From Nitrospira sp. (lineage in GTDB: Bacteria > Nitrospirota > Nitrospiria > Nitrospirales > Nitrospiraceae), in the NCBI GenBank assembly GCA_015709715.1, contig CP054184.1, positions 620,001 through 684,000 on the forward strand: 64,000 nt of DNA, read 5' to 3'. Positions within the stretch are counted from its first letter, which is position 1. Each line of letters begins with the position of its first letter. Shown here piece after piece: positions 45,801 to 59,600 of the stretch. The notes beneath the pieces are model-generated. The model was not told where the DNA came from. It did no database searches and saw only the letters and a program-made list of their open reading frames with translations. Both the position numbers and the translations under genes were made by a program.

Positions 45801-48781
45801 ATCTCCTCAGTCGTGTTGCGCGGTTCCACGTATGAGGGCAGCGCGGTTGCGTCCTGCCGTCCGGGGTCAGGCAGGGCGGTTCGGTCGAGCTTGCCATTGG
45901 GCGTGAGGGGCAAGGCATCAAGCCGCACGAGGGCCTGCGGGACCATATAGTCCGGAAGACGCAGCGCGAGCCTGGCTCGGATACCGGCCGTATCCAACGT
46001 CGAGGGTCCGACCAGGTAGGCCACGAGCTGCTGCGTGCCGTCGGCAGTTTCGCGAACCACCGTGACCGCGTCGGCCACGTCCGGCTCGCGCCGCAGTTGC
46101 GCTTCGATGTCCCCGAGCTCGATGCGGAACCCGCGCACCTTGACCTGATGGTCGATGCGGCCCAGAAATTCGACCCTGCCGTCGGCACGCCGTGTCGCCC
46201 GATCGCCCGTCCGGTACAGCCTGGCTCCCGGCCGACCACTGAAGGGATCGGGAACGAATCGCTCCGCCGTCGCCTCGGGTCGTCCGAGATAGCCCCGCGT
46301 AACCTGCTGCCCTCCGATATAGAGTTCTCCCGGCACGCCGATCGGGACCGGCTGCCCATCGCCGTCCAGTACATGGGCCTGGACGGAGGAGAAGGGACGG
46401 CCGATCGGCACATCCCGCTCGGTGTGGCCGGCTGAGTCCTCGAGCACGTGAGCCAATACGCCGATCGTCGTTTCGGTCGGACCATAGTGGTTGACGATAG
46501 AGCAGGCCGGGACCAAGCGACGAACTTCTTGCACGAGATCGTGGCGCAGCGCTTCGCCCCCGAGAATGAGACAACGGGTGGGCAACACGTGCTCGGGACG
46601 GGCCGCGTGGAGGAGTCCACGCAGATGACTCGGCACGATCTTGAGGACCTCGATCCCTCGCTCCTGCATGGCGGAGGCCATCGCATCGGGATCGAAGCCG
46701 TCCTCCGTCGAAAACAGGTGGAGGGTACGCCCTGAGCAGAGTGCGCCGAAGAGGGCCGTATTGCCGAGGTCTGCCGCGACCGTCGAGAGGGCTGCCAGAC
46801 TCGCACCGGCTGCCACGGACTCCAGTTGCAGGAGCGCGCGAACGTAGGCCGCCACCTGCCGATGTTCCACGGCCACTCCCTTGGGGCGGCCGGTGGAGCC
46901 GGAGGTGTAGATCACGTAGGCGAGACTCTTCGGCGAGACAGGCACGGCAAGAGGCCCGTCGCCGCAGTTTGCAATCTCATCCGCTTGACGGTCCAGCAGG
47001 ACCAGGCGGTCGGCAAAGTCCGCAAGACCTTGGGCTTGGTCGCTCCGAGTGATGATCCAGCGCGCCTGGCTGTCGGCCATCATCGTGGCCAGACGCTCGC
47101 GAGGATAGGTTGGATCGAGCGGCACATAGGCACAGCCGGCCTTGAGTACCGCGAGGATGCCGATCACCAGATCCAACGAACGATCCAGGCAGAGACCGAT
47201 CCGGTCATCCGGCCCCACACGCTGCCCTCGAAGGTAGCGCGCCAAGAGAGTCGCGCGTCGATCAAGCTCCTGATAGGTGAGCCGTTCCGTCTTGGTCACG
47301 ACTGCCATAGCATCAGGCCTGGCCTCGACCTGGGCGGCGATCAGGTCATGGATGCAACTCTCCGCCGCATCATCCGACCGGATCGATCCATTCCACGCGA
47401 GCAGTTGTGTCCGTTCCTCTTCCGTCAGCAACGAAAGGTCCGCCACCCTCGCCTCCGGCGTCGCCGCCATGGCCGCGAGCAACCGATCGAGATGACCGAA
47501 CAGACGGGTGATCGTTTCATGCGCGAACCGCCGGTGGGCGTAACAAACGATGAGCTGCAGGTCGCGGCCCGGTTCTACCATCAACGAGAGCGGATAGTTG
47601 TTGCGGCCCGGCGTGAGCCTGTAGCCGCCGCCAAATCCCGGAGTCACGGGCTCGATACTCAGCGACGAGGGTTCGCCGCCCTGCGGCGCTTCGGGATAAC
47701 TTTCGAACACGAGCAGACTCTCGAACAGAGGCCTGCCATTGGGTACGTCGCTCCACCGTTGGATATGGCTGAGCGGGGTCCATTCATACTGACGCAACGC
47801 CGCGTTCCGGTCCTGGAGGTCGCGCAGCCATTCGGCCAGGGTCTGGTCCGGTCGAACCGAGACTCGAATCGGCAGGCTGTTGATGAACAGCCCCACCATC
47901 GCCTCCACGCCGGCCAGTTCCGCGGGCCGCCCGGATACCGTCGCTCCGAACAGAATGTCCTTTTCTCCGCTGTAGCGATGGAGCAGGAGAGCCCAGGCCC
48001 CCTGGAAGAGCGTATTCAGGGTAACCTTTATCCGCTTGGCCAAGGCCTGGAGCGCCTCCATCCTGTCGGCCGGCAGCCGCAGGGATTGCTCGGCGAACGG
48101 AAGGCTCTCGGCTGAAGCCTCGGGAAAGGGTGCTTCGATCGCGATCGGCGTGGGGTGGTGAAATCCCGCCAACGTCGCGCGCCAAAACGTTTCGGCCTGC
48201 GCCAGATCCTGACGATGGACCCACGAGATGTACTCGCGGTAGGGCCGAGGCGATTCGATCGACGGAGAGGCACCACCCGCCAGCGTTTCGTAGGCCGCCA
48301 ACACATCGCGCAGCACGAGCGCCATGCTCCATCCGTCCAAAAGGATGTGGTGATGGCTGTTGATCAAGACCCATTCACGGTCCCCCTTGCGGATCAGATG
48401 CAGGCGCATGAGGGGCGGCAGCAACAGATCGAGGCCCGCGGCCCGATCACGTTCGAGCAGCGACGAGAACTGCAACCGCTGCTCTTCGTCCGGCAGGCCG
48501 CGCCAGTCGTGCCGCTCAATGGGCAGGGTCGCCTGCCGACGCACGACCTGCAGCGGTTTCTCGACACCCTCCCACACGAACGCCGTACGGAGCACCGCAT
48601 GGCGCTCAACCACCAACTGCCAGGCTCGCTCAAAGGCGTCGAGCCGCAGGTCGCCCGACAGCCGGTAGACATACTGGTAGAAATAGGGGTCCGCCGCCGC
48701 GTCGGCGAGGCGGTGATAGAGCAGTCCCTGTTGCAGCGGGGACAGATAGTACATGGCTTCGATCTGTGGTTTATCGCGCAT
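39827..48781 (-). CDS. NRPS: C, A(Asp), T, C, A(Dab), T, C, then fused TauD/SyrP-like hydroxylase
   Basis: 2984 residues from the ATG at 48781 (GGAG upstream; 11-bp overlap with the preceding gene). C1 (aa 7-450), [10 protein letters not shown], begins [14 protein letters not shown] as in domains that accept a D-residue, matching the E domain ending the previous protein. A1 (460-977) pocket read as DLTKIGHIGK, Asp. T1 about 1013 ([11 protein letters not shown]). C2 (1100-1550) has HHILTDDWC, Gly of the motif replaced by Asp. A2 (1560-2073) read as DIWELTADDK, which I recall as 2,4-diaminobutyrate in pyoverdine synthetases. T2 about 2110. C3 (2174-2610), HHIAADAWS. Then a linker and a non-haem Fe(II)/2-oxoglutarate oxygenase domain (2650-2984) with the HxE site FHNESSHMH and a distal His in VAHARDP. 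The hydroxylase likely converts Asp on the next module to beta-hydroxyaspartate, an iron ligand. Confidence 0.92.
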   Translation of the reverse strand: MRDKPQIEAMYYLSPLQQGLLYHRLADAAADPYFYQYVYRLSGDLRLDAFERAWQLVVERHAVLRTAFVWEGVEKPLQVVRRQATLPIERHDWRGLPDEEQRLQFSSLLERDRAAGLDLLLPPLMRLHLIRKGDREWVLINSHHHILLDGWSMALVLRDVLAAYETLAGGASPSIESPRPYREYISWVHRQDLAQAETFWRATLAGFHHPTPIAIEAPFPEASAESLPFAEQSLRLPADRMEALQALAKRIKVTLNTLFQGAWALLLHRYSGEKDILFGATVSGRPAELAGVEAMVGLFINSLPIRVSVRPDQTLAEWLRDLQDRNAALRQYEWTPLSHIQRWSDVPNGRPLFESLLVFESYPEAPQGGEPSSLSIEPVTPGFGGGYRLTPGRNNYPLSLMVEPGRDLQLIVCYAHRRFAHETITRLFGHLDRLLAAMAATPEARVADLSLLTEEERTQLLAWNGSIRSDDAAESCIHDLIAAQVEARPDAMAVVTKTERLTYQELDRRATLLARYLRGQRVGPDDRIGLCLDRSLDLVIGILAVLKAGCAYVPLDPTYPRERLATMMADSQARWIITRSDQAQGLADFADRLVLLDRQADEIANCGDGPLAVPVSPKSLAYVIYTSGSTGRPKGVAVEHRQVAAYVRALLQLESVAAGASLAALSTVAADLGNTALFGALCSGRTLHLFSTEDGFDPDAMASAMQERGIEVLKIVPSHLRGLLHAARPEHVLPTRCLILGGEALRHDLVQEVRRLVPACSIVNHYGPTETTIGVLAHVLEDSAGHTERDVPIGRPFSSVQAHVLDGDGQPVPIGVPGELYIGGQQVTRGYLGRPEATAERFVPDPFSGRPGARLYRTGDRATRRADGRVEFLGRIDHQVKVRGFRIELGDIEAQLRREPDVADAVTVVRETADGTQQLVAYLVGPSTLDTAGIRARLALRLPDYMVPQALVRLDALPLTPNGKLDRTALPDPGRQDATALPSYVEPRNTTEEILAGIWQTVLQVERVGVHDNFFALGGDSIRTLQVIARANRDGVKLTPKQLFEHQTVAAAAAVAQVKQAAPADAGQIQVRAVEENAAPALPVFPLTGLASEELVGRREDWAEIEDCYPLSPMQEGMLFHTLMNPGSGIYLMQQYYAWEGRLDREVFGRAWQRVIDRYPMLRTSFMWKDLPAPLQLVHRRVAAETVIQDLDWAGLSDEQQQVRMRDMLEQELKEGLDFVRAPLMRIRLVRRGLDRYAIVRSFHHILTDDWCFSLLMMDFLTHYDAYLQGKPLALPKPAPYRDYIAWLQRQDQAAAEQFWKQELAGFTTPTPLGIERVDPDSSATGVEVGDVFMELSPEVSEQLRVLAQRHHVTLNTFLQGAWAILLSRYSGESQVLFGVTVAGRPTDLPGVEEIVGLFINTLPLRVTLSPEMPVTTWLRHLLAENYRIRQYEYAPLVRIQQWSDVPSGQALFRSLLVFENAPKDARLGEERDDRALSYDQDRVHTNYPMTVVGYPGESMGVRLSYDRRLFEQADVARMLDHLKRLLEAMVASPEAAIRDLPMLDERERHRLLVDWNWCDRDAPVPEDFATLFEAQVERMPGAVAVQQGDARLSYEELNRAANQIAHGLRKRGVGADSIVALLDDRGPALLSMIVGVLKAGGAYLPLDPHHPAERLVQILSTARVKVLITGGRHAALAAVVARMLPAGAGPDLVLMEDFSGEAREGDNPPPLAAPQRLAYVIFTSGSTGVPKGAMVESRGMMNHLMTKIPTLELGPGDVVAQTASQCFDISVWQFLTPLLCGATVQIIPDDVVRDPQRLLAEVAARQVSVLEVVPSLLSSLLAGPSLSLPRLRWLLPTGEALLPDLCRRWLDRYPTVPLVNAYGPAECSDDVALACIREQPPEEELRMPIGQPIHGVRLYVLDRRMDLMPPGVAGELCVGGVAVGRGYLGDPARTAAVFVPDPFSSLPGSRLYRTGDLVRHRPGGALEFVGRRDHQVKIRGFRIELGEIEARLAQHPDVERCVVVASELQQGHRQLVAYVATTATLNADRLRLFLRRTLPDYMVPATFVFLPSLPLTPNGKIDRKALPTPDADRRGDDFEPSVTQTQELVAGIWAEILGLERIGRRDQFFELGGHSLLATQVMSRVRAAFRIDLPLRTLFDHATVEAFALAVDQALLAGDGGQIPPLLPAPQAEHLPLSFAQQRLWFLAQMDPESGAYNLPFALRLGGTLHHGILERSFLALLRRHETLRTTFSAVDGEPRQVVIQLDHFSIPVEDLTLLSESERTAAIHHHAEAQAQRPFHLDRDLPIRALLLKVSAEAHILLVTVHHIAADAWSLAVVTQEVATMYNALANQAEGSSGAAGDEVEQLLPALPIQYRDFALWQRQWLQGALLEREIVYWKRRLGSTPPQLRLQTDHPRPERQSYRGGRLTFHVPGETLEPLRRLSRRQGVTLFMTLLAAFKVLLSQLAKQTDILVGTDVANRNRAETEQLVGFFVNLLPLRTDLSGNPSFVQLLGRVRETALGAYAHQDVPFEKIVDALKLTRDLGRNPLVQVLFVLQNVPPPSLQLAGVSVESLEFEHEVSRFDVGLFMEETEDGCAGLWKFSRDLFEFETIAGWTQRFLRLLQEIGLAPERGIDTLETDDGEAKEAQKMEQQQRNDQRLQRFKAIKPKPVALAQRTLVTGRPLVEGHAMPWLYTPAVEDVDLAGWVRDQRPRLQRELLQSGALLFRGFALKTVQDFESVAQAFCSELFGDYGDLPREKSGRHVYGSTPYPSEKPILFHNESSHMHRWPQKQFFFCLQAAREGGQTPIVDGRLMFQGLRPDLRERLRSKQLMYVRNFVPGVDVSWQDFFRTTDKAAVEALCVRNGMTWQWMEKDGLRTKQLCPAIIEHPETGESVFFNQIQLHHVSCLEPAVRESLLSMLGIDSLPRNVYYGDGTTIEDEVVEEIGALYERTAVRFPWQEGDLIMLDNMLVAHARDPFVGPRKIVVAMGDMIAQSAVHSMTS

Positions 48782-51700
48782 GGCTCCGTTCCATGGTCTC
48801 AAGAATGTTGTCGAGGGCGTCCTGATCGATCTGCACGTCCGGAAAATCCGACGGCGTGTATCCCCCGGCGTCCGGCGCACAACAGTGAACAATCAGGTCG
48901 CACAACCGCTGCCGATAGGAAGCCCCGAGCCTCTCGATCGTCGCTCGCTTGAACCGCGCACCGCTGTAGGTCCAGGTCATGCTCAACCGTCCATCCGTCA
49001 CGTCCGCAGTGATGGTGAGTTCATAGGGCATCCGATTCGAGGCACCGTGCTCCCGCCCGGTCGGTTCCGGCGCTAGTCCGAACAGGGCCTGCTCGGCCCC
49101 GCCTCGGTCGAGTTGGCCCAGATAGTTGAAGCAGACCTGCGCCGTGGTCTGACCTCGAAGGCGCTCGGTTTCGGGTGACCGGCCCAGGTACCGCAAGAGG
49201 CCGTACCCCACCCCGCCGGACGGGACGGCGCGCAGTTGCTCCTTGATGCCTTTGACGATGTCGCCGGTCGATCCCTTCGGCAGCCGGAGGAGCAGCGGAA
49301 AGATGCTGGTGAACCAGCCGACCGTCCGTGACAGATCGGTTCCTGGAACGATCGACTCGCGGCCATGGCCTTCGAGGTCCAGCAGCAAACGATCCTCGCC
49401 CGTCCACCAATGGAACGTGTGGACCAAGGCGGCCAACAAGAGATCGTTCACCTGGGTCTTGTAGGCGGCCGGCGCCTGCCGCAACAGGGCTTCCGTTTCC
49501 TCCTGGCTGAACGAGAGGTGGCAAGTCTCCGCCGAAGCCTCACTCCGTTCTCCCCGCGGATCATCAAGCGGCAACGAGAGGTCCCTCGGCTGGTCCTGTT
49601 CGCTCCAGAATGCCGCCTCACTGGACAGGGCCCCGGACTCCGCCAGGGTCTGTGCCGCTTCGGTCCACTGTTTGATCGACGTGGTTTTGGGCGTAAAGAT
49701 CGGTTGGCTTCCCTCCTCGGCCAGATAGGCCCGCTCAAGGTCCTCTAGGAGAATGCGCCAAGACACCCCGTCGACGACGAGATGGTGCGCCATCAACAGG
49801 AACCTGCTTGGCCGCGTCGGCCCTAGATCGAACAACAGCGCGCGGAACAGCGGCCCCTGTTCCAGATGCAGGCTCTGCTGGTACCGTTCGGACTCGTCGG
49901 CGATAGCGTTTGCTGCTGCTTCGTCGGAGACTTCGCTCAGGTCGACGGAAGTCAGGAGATCTTCGGATGAAACCATGGCCTCGATCCGCGCCGTCGGGCC
50001 GTTCGAGAGGTCGAAGCGCATGCGCAGGCCATCGTGCCGCTCCAGCAGCAGGCCAAGCGCCCGCGCCAACCTGGCCCGATCCGGCTGTTCAGAAATCGTC
50101 ACCATGAGCGATTGGTTCCAATGATGGGGCTCGGACAATCGCTGCTCGAACCACCAGCGTTGAGCCGGCGTCATCGGCAAGGGTCCCGAGACGAGCCCCT
50201 GCTCGGCCTGGATCACCGGCGCCGTAGCCGACTCCCGATTGGCCACCGCCGCGAGCGCCTCGATCGTTTGTTGCTGAAACAGCTGCCGAGGCGTCAACGA
50301 CAGGCCGATCTCCTTGGCCTGGGCAATCACCTGGAGGCCGAGAATCGAATCCCCGCCGAGTTCGAAGAAGTTGTCGTGGCGGCCGACCTGGGCAAGCCCG
50401 AGCACCTGGCTCCAGATGGCGGCCAGCTGCTGTTCGGTCACCGTGGCCGGCGCCTCATAGGCGGTCGGGCGCGGCGCCTCGACATCCGGTGCGGGCAAGG
50501 CCTGGCGGTCCACCTTCCCGTTCGGACTCAACGGCAGCTGCGCCAGCCGGACGACCACCGCCGGCACCAGATACTCCGGCAGCGTCTGCGCCAGCCCCGC
50601 CTTGAGCGCCGCGGGCTCGAACGGCTGCGCCGGGTCCGTCGTCACGTAGCCCACGAGCCGGGCGCCCCCCGGGCCGTCCCGCCGCGCCACCACCACGGCC
50701 TCCCGAATCCCCGGCTGCTGCCGTAGCGCCGCCTCCACTTCCCCCACCTCGATGCGCACGCCCCGGATCTTCACCTGATGGTCCAGCCGTCCCAGATACT
50801 CGATGGTCCCGTCCGACCGGTACCGCACGAGATCGCCTGTCCGGTAGAGCCGTTGGCCCGGCTGCGCACTGAAGGGGTCCGGCACGAACCGCGCCGCCGT
50901 CAGGGCCGGCCGCCGATGGTACCCGCGCCCCACCCCGATCCCGCCGATATAACATTCCCCCGGCACCCCGATCGGCACCGGCTCCCCCTGCGGGTCCCGC
51001 ACATAGATCTGGAGATTGGCGATGGGCCGCCCGATCGGCACGGTGGCCGCCGGCGGGGTCGGACAGGTCCAGGCCGTCACGTCGATGGCGGCTTCGGTAG
51101 GCCCGTAGAGGTTGTGCAGAGCCACCCCCGGCAACTGCTGCTGCACCCGCGGCGGGACCGTCGCCGGCAGGGCTTCGCCGCTACAGACGATCTGCCGGAG
51201 ACTCCGGCAGGTCTCCACCCCAGGCTGGTCCAGGAAGGCCTGCAACATGGGCGGCACGAAGTGCAGCGTGGTCACACCCTGCGCCACGATATGCTGGATC
51301 AACTGAGCCGGGTCCTTGTGGGCGCCGGGTTCGGCCATGACCAGCTCGGCCCCGACGAGCAACGGCCAGAAGAATTCCCACACGGACACGTCGAAGCTGA
51401 TCGGCGTCTTCTGCAGCACCCGGTCGGCGGCGGTCAGCCCATAGGCCTCTTGCATCCACTGAAGCCGGTTGCGGAGGCCCGCATGCGTATTGCCCGCCCC
51501 TTTCGGCTGCCCGGTGGAGCCGGAGGTGTAGAGCACGTAGGCCAGTTGCGCGTCGGCCAGCCGCCCCGGCGGCGGCGTGGCCGGATAGGTGGCCAGGGTG
51601 GCCCGGTCCCGATCCAGGCAGAGGGTCGGGCCGGCATGCGCCAACCGCGCCGCCTGCGCCCCGTCGGTCACGAGCAGCGCCGCCTGGCTGTCGTCCAGCA

Positions 51701-54700
51701 TGTAGCGGAGGCGCGCGACGGGATAGGAGGGATCGAGCGGCACGAAGGCCGCGCCCGCATACCACGTCCCCAGCAGGGCCACCACCAGGTCCACCGACCG
51801 CTCCAGGGCCACGGCCACCAGCGCCTCCGGCCCGATGCCCCGCCCGCGGAGCGCCTGGGCCACTTGATAGGCCTGCTCGAGCAACGCCGCATAGGTCACC
51901 GTCGTCGCCCCCGCCCGCACCGCGATAGCTGCCGGCGTCCGCGCCGCCTGCGCCGCAAGCTGCACCGGCACCGCCGCATCCGGATAGACCCGCCCCGTCC
52001 GGTTCCACACCCCCACCACCTGCTGCCGCTCTGCCCCGGTCAAGAGCGGAAATGCCGCAAGCGTCCGCTGCGGCTCCGCCACGATCCCTGCGAGCAGGGT
52101 GAGGAAATGGCCGGCCATGCGCTCGATCGTGGCCGGTTCGAACAGATCCAGATTGAATTCGAAGAAACCGGTGAGGCCCTCCGGTGCCAGCGTCATCTCC
52201 AACGACAAGTCGAATTTGGCGCTCCCGGGATCGACTTCTACCGGTTCGATCGTGAGGTCCGGAATCTCGATCATGTCCCGGCCCAGGGTCTGCAACGCGA
52301 ACATCACTTGAAAGAGCGGTGCATGGCTCAGATCACGCTCGGGCTTGAGCGCATCGACCACCTGCTCGAACGGTACGTCCTGGTGGCTCTGCGCACCCAA
52401 GACTGTTTCCCGCACCCGCTCCAGAAGGTCGACGAAGCGCGGATCGCCGCTCACATCGGTCCGCAACACGAGGGTGTTGACGAAGAAGCCGATCAATCCC
52501 TCAGTCTCGACGGTCGTGCGATTCGCAATCGGTGTCCCGATCGACAAGTCCCCATCACCGCTATACCGATGCAAGAGCACTTGGAAGGCCGCGAGCAAGG
52601 TCATGAACAGGGTCACGCCCTGTCGCCGCCCCAGCCCCTGCAGGGCTGCGGTGACGTCCGGCGGGACCGTGAAGTTGTGGCGGGCACCACGAAAGGTCTG
52701 GACGGTGGGACGGGGATGGTCGGCGTACAGGCTCACCATCGGAGAGGCCCCTGCGAGGGCCTGCTTCCAATAGCCCAGTTCATGCTCCAGCACGTCACCT
52801 GTCAGCCACTCGCGTTGCCACTGTGCATAGTCGGCGTACCGCACCGTCGGAGCGGGGAAGGGCACGGGCTGCCCCGCACGGAGGGCGCAATAGGCGGACA
52901 CCATGTCCGCCAGCAACAGGTTGAGCGACCAGCCGTCGGCAATGGCATGGTGTAACGTGACGAACAACAGATGATCCTGCTCGCCCAATTGCACCAGCTT
53001 GATGCGCCACAAGAGGCTGCCTTCCAAGGCGAAGGGCAGTCGGGCCTCGCTTGCGGCCAGGTCCGCCACGTATTGGTCCAAGGGCAGGCCGGCTGCCGGA
53101 TCGGCAACCTGCCGATCAAACGGCAGGGTCGGAGACTCTGTCGTTACTTGAACGGGGCGGCCCTCGACCAGGAGAAACCGCGTGCGCAACTGGTCATGCC
53201 GCATTGCGACGGCTTCGAAGCTGCGAGCCAACGCCTCGACATCGAGGGGGCCGCGGAGTCGGAGACCGAACGAGAGGTTGTACAGCCAACTCTCCGGTTC
53301 CAGTTGGGCCAGGAACCAGAGCCGCTGCTGTGCAAAGGACAAGGGAGCCGGACCCTCCCGGTGCGATGCCGTCAAGGGAGGAACCTGCCGGCCGTTTCCT
53401 TCCGCACGAACCCGATCGACGGTCCGAGCCAAATCCTCAACGGTCGGACATTCGAAGGCCGCGCGCAACGGAAGCTCGATTTGAAAGGCACTCCGGATGC
53501 GGGAGACCACCTGGGTGGCCAAGAGCGAATGTCCCCCCAGCTCGAAAAAATGGTCCCGCACCCCGACCCGTTCGAGGCCGAGAATGTCCGCCCAGATGCC
53601 GGCCAGCAATTCTTCCGTCACGGTGCGAGGCGCCTTGTAGTTTGATCCGCCGAGCCCGTCCAGGTCGGGAGCAGGCAAGGCCTTTCGGTCGACCTTGTCG
53701 TTCGGCGTGCGCGGCAAGGCATCGAGCGATACAAAGATCGACGGCACCATGTACTCGGGGAGATGGGCCTGAAGTGCGGCCCGTATCCGTTCGCTATCGA
53801 TCGACTTGCCGTCCTGCGGGACGACGTAGGCGACCAACCGCCGTTCTCCGGGACGATCTTCGCGGACGATGACCGCCGCTTCACAGACCTCGTCTTGATC
53901 GGTCAGGTAGGATTCGATTTCACCGAGTTCGATCCTGAATCCGCGCAGCTTGACCTGATGGTCCATGCGTCCCACATATTCGATCGTCCCGTCGGGCCGA
54001 TAGCGGGCCAGGTCGCCGGTGCGATAGAGCCTTGCTCCCGGCTCGTTCGCGAACGGATCCGGCACGAATGCTTCCGCGGTTCGTGCACGATCCTCAACGT
54101 ATCCGCGACCGACACCGATGCCGCCGACGCAGAGTTCGCCCGAGATCCCCACCGGCACCGGCGCAAAAAACCGATTGAGGATACAGAGCCGCAGGTGCTG
54201 AATCGCCTTCCCGATCGGGACCCGGACGGAATCCTCCGACGGCGCTGCCAGGATGGGATGGACGGCGACGTCGTCGGCACATTCGGCCGGGCCGTAGGCG
54301 TTCATCAGGGGAATGCCTGGATAGCGCTCGAACCAACGGCGGCAGAGGGCCGGAGGCAAGGCTTCACCAGTCGGCAGCACCCATCGCAGGTGTTGAAGAT
54401 GGTTCACGGGGCCTGAGCGGTCGCCTGCATCCAGCAGGGCCTGCAAGACGGCGGGCACTGCTTCATAGATGGTCACCCCGGCCTCGTCCAGGTGCGCGCG
54501 CAAACGGGCCGGCTCCCGCACCAGCTCATCGGGAACGATGTGGGTCCGCGCTCCGCAGAGTAAAGCGGTCAGGAATTGCCAGACGGAAATGTCGAAACAT
54601 TGCGATGCGGTCTGCGCGACCACATCCGCCGGCGCGATCGACAGGGAAGCCACCTTGCTGTCGAGGTTGTTGAGCATGCCGCCCAGCGTGACCATCGCCC

Positions 54701-56642
54701 CCTTCGGCACGCCGGTCGATCCGGACGTGTAGATGACATAGGCCAACTGATCCATCCGCGAGGGTCTGGGACGATCCTCGTCGCTCCCTTGCTCCGACAA
54801 CAGCTCGTCCAGCGTCACCACCAACGGACGGAACGCTGCCGGCATCCCCGACAGGGCCAGCTCCAAAAGGCCACTCAGACGCCGCGAGACGACGACGACG
54901 CGCACGCGGCTCAGCTCCAGCAGCCGCGCGATGCGCGCGACCGGATGGTGCGGATCGAGCGGCAGATAGGCAGCGCCGGCTTTGAAGCAACCCACGATCA
55001 TGGTGAGCAGGTCGACGCCGCGTTCATCCAGTAAGGCTACGATCGAGTCCGGGCCGATGCCTGCCGCCCTCAGCCGATCGGCCAGGCGATTGGCCCCTCG
55101 ATTCAACTCTTCATAACTCAGTGCGCGCGCACCACAGGTCACCGCCACGGCCTGCGGGGTCCTGCGCACCTGCGCTTCGAAACGGGCCGCAAAACTACGA
55201 TCGTCCTGCGGGACATCCGTCTGGCCCGTCCCCTGAGCCAACAGCAAGGCGCGTTCCTCTTCACCCAGCATCGGCAGGTCGCCGATGCGCGCGTCCGGCT
55301 GCAGGATGAGGTGCTCCAAGACACGCTTGAGATGCCCGATCATCCGTTCCACCGTCTCCGAGTCGAACAGCCGGCGGTCGTACGAAAGTTTGAGTCCCAG
55401 CTCCTTGCCCGGCCAGCCCATGACGGTCATGGGATAATTCGTGTGGACGCGATATTGCTCTTCCTCGGCGCGGAACATGATCCGCCCCTCGCAAAGCGCG
55501 GGATCGACCGGGGCATTCTCGAATACGAACAGGCTGTGAAAGAGGGCTTCTCCGCGCGGGACTTCGCTGCAGCGTTGAATCTGAATGAGCGGCGTGTATT
55601 CGTACTCGCGAAGCCTGATGTTCTCCGCCAGCAGATCCTTGAGCCAAGCCAGCACCGGCCGATCCGGCGACACCAACAGGCGCAACGGCAGGGTGTTGAT
55701 GAACAGCCCCAGCACCGATTCGACGCCCACGAGCTGCGTCGGTCGGCCCGCCACTGTCACGCCGAACAGCACGTCCTGCTCGCCGCTGTAGTGCGCGAGC
55801 AGGATCGCCCAAGCCCCCTGCACGAAGGTGTTCGGGGTCACACGATGTTGCTGGGCCAGAGCCGTGAGTCGAGTCGTGAGATCCGCACTCAGGTGTACGC
55901 AATGATCCGCCGCGTCATCGTTTTGATCGGCCAGACCTTCCGGAGGACGATCGTAGGCGAGCGGCGTGGGCGTGGAAAACCCCTGCAGATACTCGCGCCA
56001 AAACCGGTTGGCTGCGTCCAGATCCTGCTTCTGAAGCCAGGCGATGTAGTCCCGATAGGGGCGGGGCTTGTCCGCCCGGCAGACGAGGCCCTGGGCACAG
56101 GCCTCGTAATGGGCCAAGAAATCCATCAGGAGCGGCGAGATGCACCATTCGTCGAGCAGGATGTGGTGGAAACTATGCACGAACTGATAGGTGCGCTCGG
56201 TCAGACGGATGAGTCGCAGACGCATGAGCGGCGCCTTGGAGAAATCGAACCCCTCCTCCAGTTCCTGCTTCAAGAGCGCGTCGAGATCGGCAATCTGCGC
56301 CGCCCGCTGCTTTCCCCGCCAGTCCATGACGTCGAGCGGCGCCTCGATCTCCTTGTGAACAGCCTGCAGGGGACGTTTTTGACTTTTCCAGACAAAGGAA
56401 GTCCGCAGGATCGAATGACGTGCGATGACCTGTTTCCAGGCTCGACGGAACAACGCCGCGTCCATCTCGCCTTCCACGTAGTAACGGTTTTGCATCAGGT
56501 AGATGCCGGTGCCGGGATTCATCAGCGTGTGGAACAACATGCCCTCCTGCATGGGAGAGAGCGGATAAATCGCCTCGATGTTCTTGAAAGTTCCACCGGT
56601 CACGCGCTCAGCCGCCCGCTTCTCGGTCCTGTTCGCCTGCAT
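48771..56642 (-). CDS. NRPS: C, A(Dab), T, C, A(Ser), T, E
   Basis: 2623 residues. C1 (aa 17-460) begins [15 protein letters not shown]; its active-site motif is HHILLDEWC, with Glu in place of Gly. A1 (490-987) pocket read as DIWELTADDK, Dab-like. T1 about 1034 ([11 protein letters not shown]). C2 (1090-1530) with canonical [10 protein letters not shown]2 (1537-2067) is the repeated Ser cassette (DVWHVSLIDK). T2 about 2094 ([11 protein letters not shown]). Epimerisation domain (2154-2613) with [37 protein letters not shown] and FNYLGQL, so serine is passed on in D form. AAGGAG lies before the start, two bases after the preceding stop. The end overlaps the next gene by 11 bp. Confidence 0.93.
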   Translation of the reverse strand: MQANRTEKRAAERVTGGTFKNIEAIYPLSPMQEGMLFHTLMNPGTGIYLMQNRYYVEGEMDAALFRRAWKQVIARHSILRTSFVWKSQKRPLQAVHKEIEAPLDVMDWRGKQRAAQIADLDALLKQELEEGFDFSKAPLMRLRLIRLTERTYQFVHSFHHILLDEWCISPLLMDFLAHYEACAQGLVCRADKPRPYRDYIAWLQKQDLDAANRFWREYLQGFSTPTPLAYDRPPEGLADQNDDAADHCVHLSADLTTRLTALAQQHRVTPNTFVQGAWAILLAHYSGEQDVLFGVTVAGRPTQLVGVESVLGLFINTLPLRLLVSPDRPVLAWLKDLLAENIRLREYEYTPLIQIQRCSEVPRGEALFHSLFVFENAPVDPALCEGRIMFRAEEEQYRVHTNYPMTVMGWPGKELGLKLSYDRRLFDSETVERMIGHLKRVLEHLILQPDARIGDLPMLGEEERALLLAQGTGQTDVPQDDRSFAARFEAQVRRTPQAVAVTCGARALSYEELNRGANRLADRLRAAGIGPDSIVALLDERGVDLLTMIVGCFKAGAAYLPLDPHHPVARIARLLELSRVRVVVVSRRLSGLLELALSGMPAAFRPLVVTLDELLSEQGSDEDRPRPSRMDQLAYVIYTSGSTGVPKGAMVTLGGMLNNLDSKVASLSIAPADVVAQTASQCFDISVWQFLTALLCGARTHIVPDELVREPARLRAHLDEAGVTIYEAVPAVLQALLDAGDRSGPVNHLQHLRWVLPTGEALPPALCRRWFERYPGIPLMNAYGPAECADDVAVHPILAAPSEDSVRVPIGKAIQHLRLCILNRFFAPVPVGISGELCVGGIGVGRGYVEDRARTAEAFVPDPFANEPGARLYRTGDLARYRPDGTIEYVGRMDHQVKLRGFRIELGEIESYLTDQDEVCEAAVIVREDRPGERRLVAYVVPQDGKSIDSERIRAALQAHLPEYMVPSIFVSLDALPRTPNDKVDRKALPAPDLDGLGGSNYKAPRTVTEELLAGIWADILGLERVGVRDHFFELGGHSLLATQVVSRIRSAFQIELPLRAAFECPTVEDLARTVDRVRAEGNGRQVPPLTASHREGPAPLSFAQQRLWFLAQLEPESWLYNLSFGLRLRGPLDVEALARSFEAVAMRHDQLRTRFLLVEGRPVQVTTESPTLPFDRQVADPAAGLPLDQYVADLAASEARLPFALEGSLLWRIKLVQLGEQDHLLFVTLHHAIADGWSLNLLLADMVSAYCALRAGQPVPFPAPTVRYADYAQWQREWLTGDVLEHELGYWKQALAGASPMVSLYADHPRPTVQTFRGARHNFTVPPDVTAALQGLGRRQGVTLFMTLLAAFQVLLHRYSGDGDLSIGTPIANRTTVETEGLIGFFVNTLVLRTDVSGDPRFVDLLERVRETVLGAQSHQDVPFEQVVDALKPERDLSHAPLFQVMFALQTLGRDMIEIPDLTIEPVEVDPGSAKFDLSLEMTLAPEGLTGFFEFNLDLFEPATIERMAGHFLTLLAGIVAEPQRTLAAFPLLTGAERQQVVGVWNRTGRVYPDAAVPVQLAAQAARTPAAIAVRAGATTVTYAALLEQAYQVAQALRGRGIGPEALVAVALERSVDLVVALLGTWYAGAAFVPLDPSYPVARLRYMLDDSQAALLVTDGAQAARLAHAGPTLCLDRDRATLATYPATPPPGRLADAQLAYVLYTSGSTGQPKGAGNTHAGLRNRLQWMQEAYGLTAADRVLQKTPISFDVSVWEFFWPLLVGAELVMAEPGAHKDPAQLIQHIVAQGVTTLHFVPPMLQAFLDQPGVETCRSLRQIVCSGEALPATVPPRVQQQLPGVALHNLYGPTEAAIDVTAWTCPTPPAATVPIGRPIANLQIYVRDPQGEPVPIGVPGECYIGGIGVGRGYHRRPALTAARFVPDPFSAQPGQRLYRTGDLVRYRSDGTIEYLGRLDHQVKIRGVRIEVGEVEAALRQQPGIREAVVVARRDGPGGARLVGYVTTDPAQPFEPAALKAGLAQTLPEYLVPAVVVRLAQLPLSPNGKVDRQALPAPDVEAPRPTAYEAPATVTEQQLAAIWSQVLGLAQVGRHDNFFELGGDSILGLQVIAQAKEIGLSLTPRQLFQQQTIEALAAVANRESATAPVIQAEQGLVSGPLPMTPAQRWWFEQRLSEPHHWNQSLMVTISEQPDRARLARALGLLLERHDGLRMRFDLSNGPTARIEAMVSSEDLLTSVDLSEVSDEAAANAIADESERYQQSLHLEQGPLFRALLFDLGPTRPSRFLLMAHHLVVDGVSWRILLEDLERAYLAEEGSQPIFTPKTTSIKQWTEAAQTLAESGALSSEAAFWSEQDQPRDLSLPLDDPRGERSEASAETCHLSFSQEETEALLRQAPAAYKTQVNDLLLAALVHTFHWWTGEDRLLLDLEGHGRESIVPGTDLSRTVGWFTSIFPLLLRLPKGSTGDIVKGIKEQLRAVPSGGVGYGLLRYLGRSPETERLRGQTTAQVCFNYLGQLDRGGAEQALFGLAPEPTGREHGASNRMPYELTITADVTDGRLSMTWTYSGARFKRATIERLGASYRQRLCDLIVHCCAPDAGGYTPSDFPDVQIDQDALDNILETMERSHAR
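50344..52051 (-). repeat. serine A-domain cassette, copy 2 (1708 bp shared with copy 3)
   Basis: Shares 50398-52051 with copy 1 and the longer 50344-52051 with copy 3 (offset 6521 bp). The extra 54 bp encode the start of the T domain up to [11 protein letters not shown], so copies 2 and 3 share a breakpoint different from copy 1. Confidence 0.92.
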
Positions 56643-56644
56643 GC

Positions 56645-59600
56645 CTATCCAATCTCCTTCAAGAGGTTCTCCATCTCCTCGTCGCTCAACTCCACATCCA
56701 GAATGTCCGCCGCGTCCTTCTCTTCCGCCGAGGAGGGCATGGCATCGATCCCCCCGATCACCGCCACGGTGGCAGCAGCAGCAACGGTCGGGTGCTCGAA
56801 GAGTTGCTTGGGGGTCAGCGTGATGCCCTCGCGGTGGGCCTTCGCCAGAACCTGCAAGCTCGTGATCGAATCCCCGCCGAGTTCGAAGAAGTTGTCGTGG
56901 CGGCCGACCTGGGCAAGCCCGAGCACCTGGCTCCAGATGGCGGCCAGCTGCTGTTCGGTCACCGTGGCCGGCGCCTCATAGGCGGTCGGGCGCGGCGCCT
57001 CGACATCCGGTGCGGGCAAGGCCTGGCGGTCCACCTTCCCGTTCGGACTCAACGGCAGCTGCGCCAGCCGGACGACCACCGCCGGCACCAGATACTCCGG
57101 CAGCGTCTGCGCCAGCCCCGCCTTGAGCGCCGCGGGCTCGAACGGCTGCGCCGGGTCCGTCGTCACGTAGCCCACGAGCCGGGCGCCCCCCGGGCCGTCC
57201 CGCCGCGCCACCACCACGGCCTCCCGAATCCCCGGCTGCTGCCGTAGCGCCGCCTCCACTTCCCCCACCTCGATGCGCACGCCCCGGATCTTCACCTGAT
57301 GGTCCAGCCGTCCCAGATACTCGATGGTCCCGTCCGACCGGTACCGCACGAGATCGCCTGTCCGGTAGAGCCGTTGGCCCGGCTGCGCACTGAAGGGGTC
57401 CGGCACGAACCGCGCCGCCGTCAGGGCCGGCCGCCGATGGTACCCGCGCCCCACCCCGATCCCGCCGATATAACATTCCCCCGGCACCCCGATCGGCACC
57501 GGCTCCCCCTGCGGGTCCCGCACATAGATCTGGAGATTGGCGATGGGCCGCCCGATCGGCACGGTGGCCGCCGGCGGGGTCGGACAGGTCCAGGCCGTCA
57601 CGTCGATGGCGGCTTCGGTAGGCCCGTAGAGGTTGTGCAGAGCCACCCCCGGCAACTGCTGCTGCACCCGCGGCGGGACCGTCGCCGGCAGGGCTTCGCC
57701 GCTACAGACGATCTGCCGGAGACTCCGGCAGGTCTCCACCCCAGGCTGGTCCAGGAAGGCCTGCAACATGGGCGGCACGAAGTGCAGCGTGGTCACACCC
57801 TGCGCCACGATATGCTGGATCAACTGAGCCGGGTCCTTGTGGGCGCCGGGTTCGGCCATGACCAGCTCGGCCCCGACGAGCAACGGCCAGAAGAATTCCC
57901 ACACGGACACGTCGAAGCTGATCGGCGTCTTCTGCAGCACCCGGTCGGCGGCGGTCAGCCCATAGGCCTCTTGCATCCACTGAAGCCGGTTGCGGAGGCC
58001 CGCATGCGTATTGCCCGCCCCTTTCGGCTGCCCGGTGGAGCCGGAGGTGTAGAGCACGTAGGCCAGTTGCGCGTCGGCCAGCCGCCCCGGCGGCGGCGTG
58101 GCCGGATAGGTGGCCAGGGTGGCCCGGTCCCGATCCAGGCAGAGGGTCGGGCCGGCATGCGCCAACCGCGCCGCCTGCGCCCCGTCGGTCACGAGCAGCG
58201 CCGCCTGGCTGTCGTCCAGCATGTAGCGGAGGCGCGCGACGGGATAGGAGGGATCGAGCGGCACGAAGGCCGCGCCCGCATACCACGTCCCCAGCAGGGC
58301 CACCACCAGGTCCACCGACCGCTCCAGGGCCACGGCCACCAGCGCCTCCGGCCCGATGCCCCGCCCGCGGAGCGCCTGGGCCACTTGATAGGCCTGCTCG
58401 AGCAACGCCGCATAGGTCACCGTCGTCGCCCCCGCCCGCACCGCGATAGCTGCCGGCGTCCGCGCCGCCTGCGCCGCAAGCTGCACCGGCACCGCCGCAT
58501 CCGGATAGACCCGCCCCGTCCGGTTCCACACCCCCACCACCTGCTGCCGCTCTGCCCCGGTCAAGAGCGGAAGGAGGCCGAGGCACGTATCGGGAGCCTG
58601 CGTCATTGCAACAAGCAAAGTCTCGATGTGTCGAACCATACGGTCCGCGGTCTCATCGCGAAACCGGTTGCGGTGATACCAGAGCGAGAGCATCAGCTCC
58701 TTGCCTGGCAGCACGTTGAGCGTCAGGGGATAATTCGTCTGACCGGAGAGGGCCACCCGTTCGACAACCATGCCGCTCGAACTCTCCAGAGTCTCATCCA
58801 GAGGATGGTTGTCGAACACGATCAGGCTCTCGAACAGGGGTTGGCCGCGCTGGATATCGCTCCAGCCTTGGATCTGGACCAGCGGCGTCTGTTCGAATTG
58901 CCGCAATTCGCCGTTCTGCTCCAACAGACTTCGCAGCCATTCGGTGAGGACAGCCTCGGGAGCCACCCGAACGCGCAGCGGCAGGGTGTTGATGAAGAGG
59001 CCGACCATGCGCTCGATCCCGGGAATGTCGGCGGACCGACCGGACACGGTCGTGCCGAACAACACCTCTGATTCTCGACTGTACCGGCTCAAGAGGATGG
59101 CCCAGGCGCCCTGCACGAGGGTATTGAGCGTCACACGGTGGGTCTGCGCGAACGTGCGCAACTGCGCGCTGGCTTCGGGCGAGAGCGTAATGGTCGCGAT
59201 GCCGTTGGGAGAGCCCTGGGCGATTTCCTCAGGGGCGATCTCTTCGCCCAGGACGGTCGGTATCGTCATGCCCTTCAAGGCGGCGCGCCAGAATCGCCCC
59301 GCCTCGGCCAGGTTCTGCTTCAGGAGTCGAGCGATGTGATGGCGATAGGGCGTCACCGGCTCGAGGCAGGGCACACGCTTGCGTCGCAAGGCTTCGTAGA
59401 CGGTCAGGACTTCCTGCAATAGAATCGGCAGACACCAGCCGTCCATGAGCATGTGGTGGTGCGTCCAGAGGACGTCGTAGGCCTCCTCGGCGACACGAAA
59501 CAGCAGGACCCGCATCAAGGGCGGCAGCTCAAAGTCGAAATCCGTCAGCCGATCGCCCTCCACCAGTCGGCTGAACCACGCCTCCTGCTCGCTTGCCGGG

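Noticed and set aside
50778-52955. Long plus-strand open frames opposite the NRPS genes (also at 34070-35986, 42035-43684, 44216-45835, 57299-59071 and others)
   Set aside because: They are antisense to A, C and T domains with clear motifs; their translations are rich in Arg, His, Pro and Gly without domains, as expected for the reverse frame of GC-rich coding DNA.
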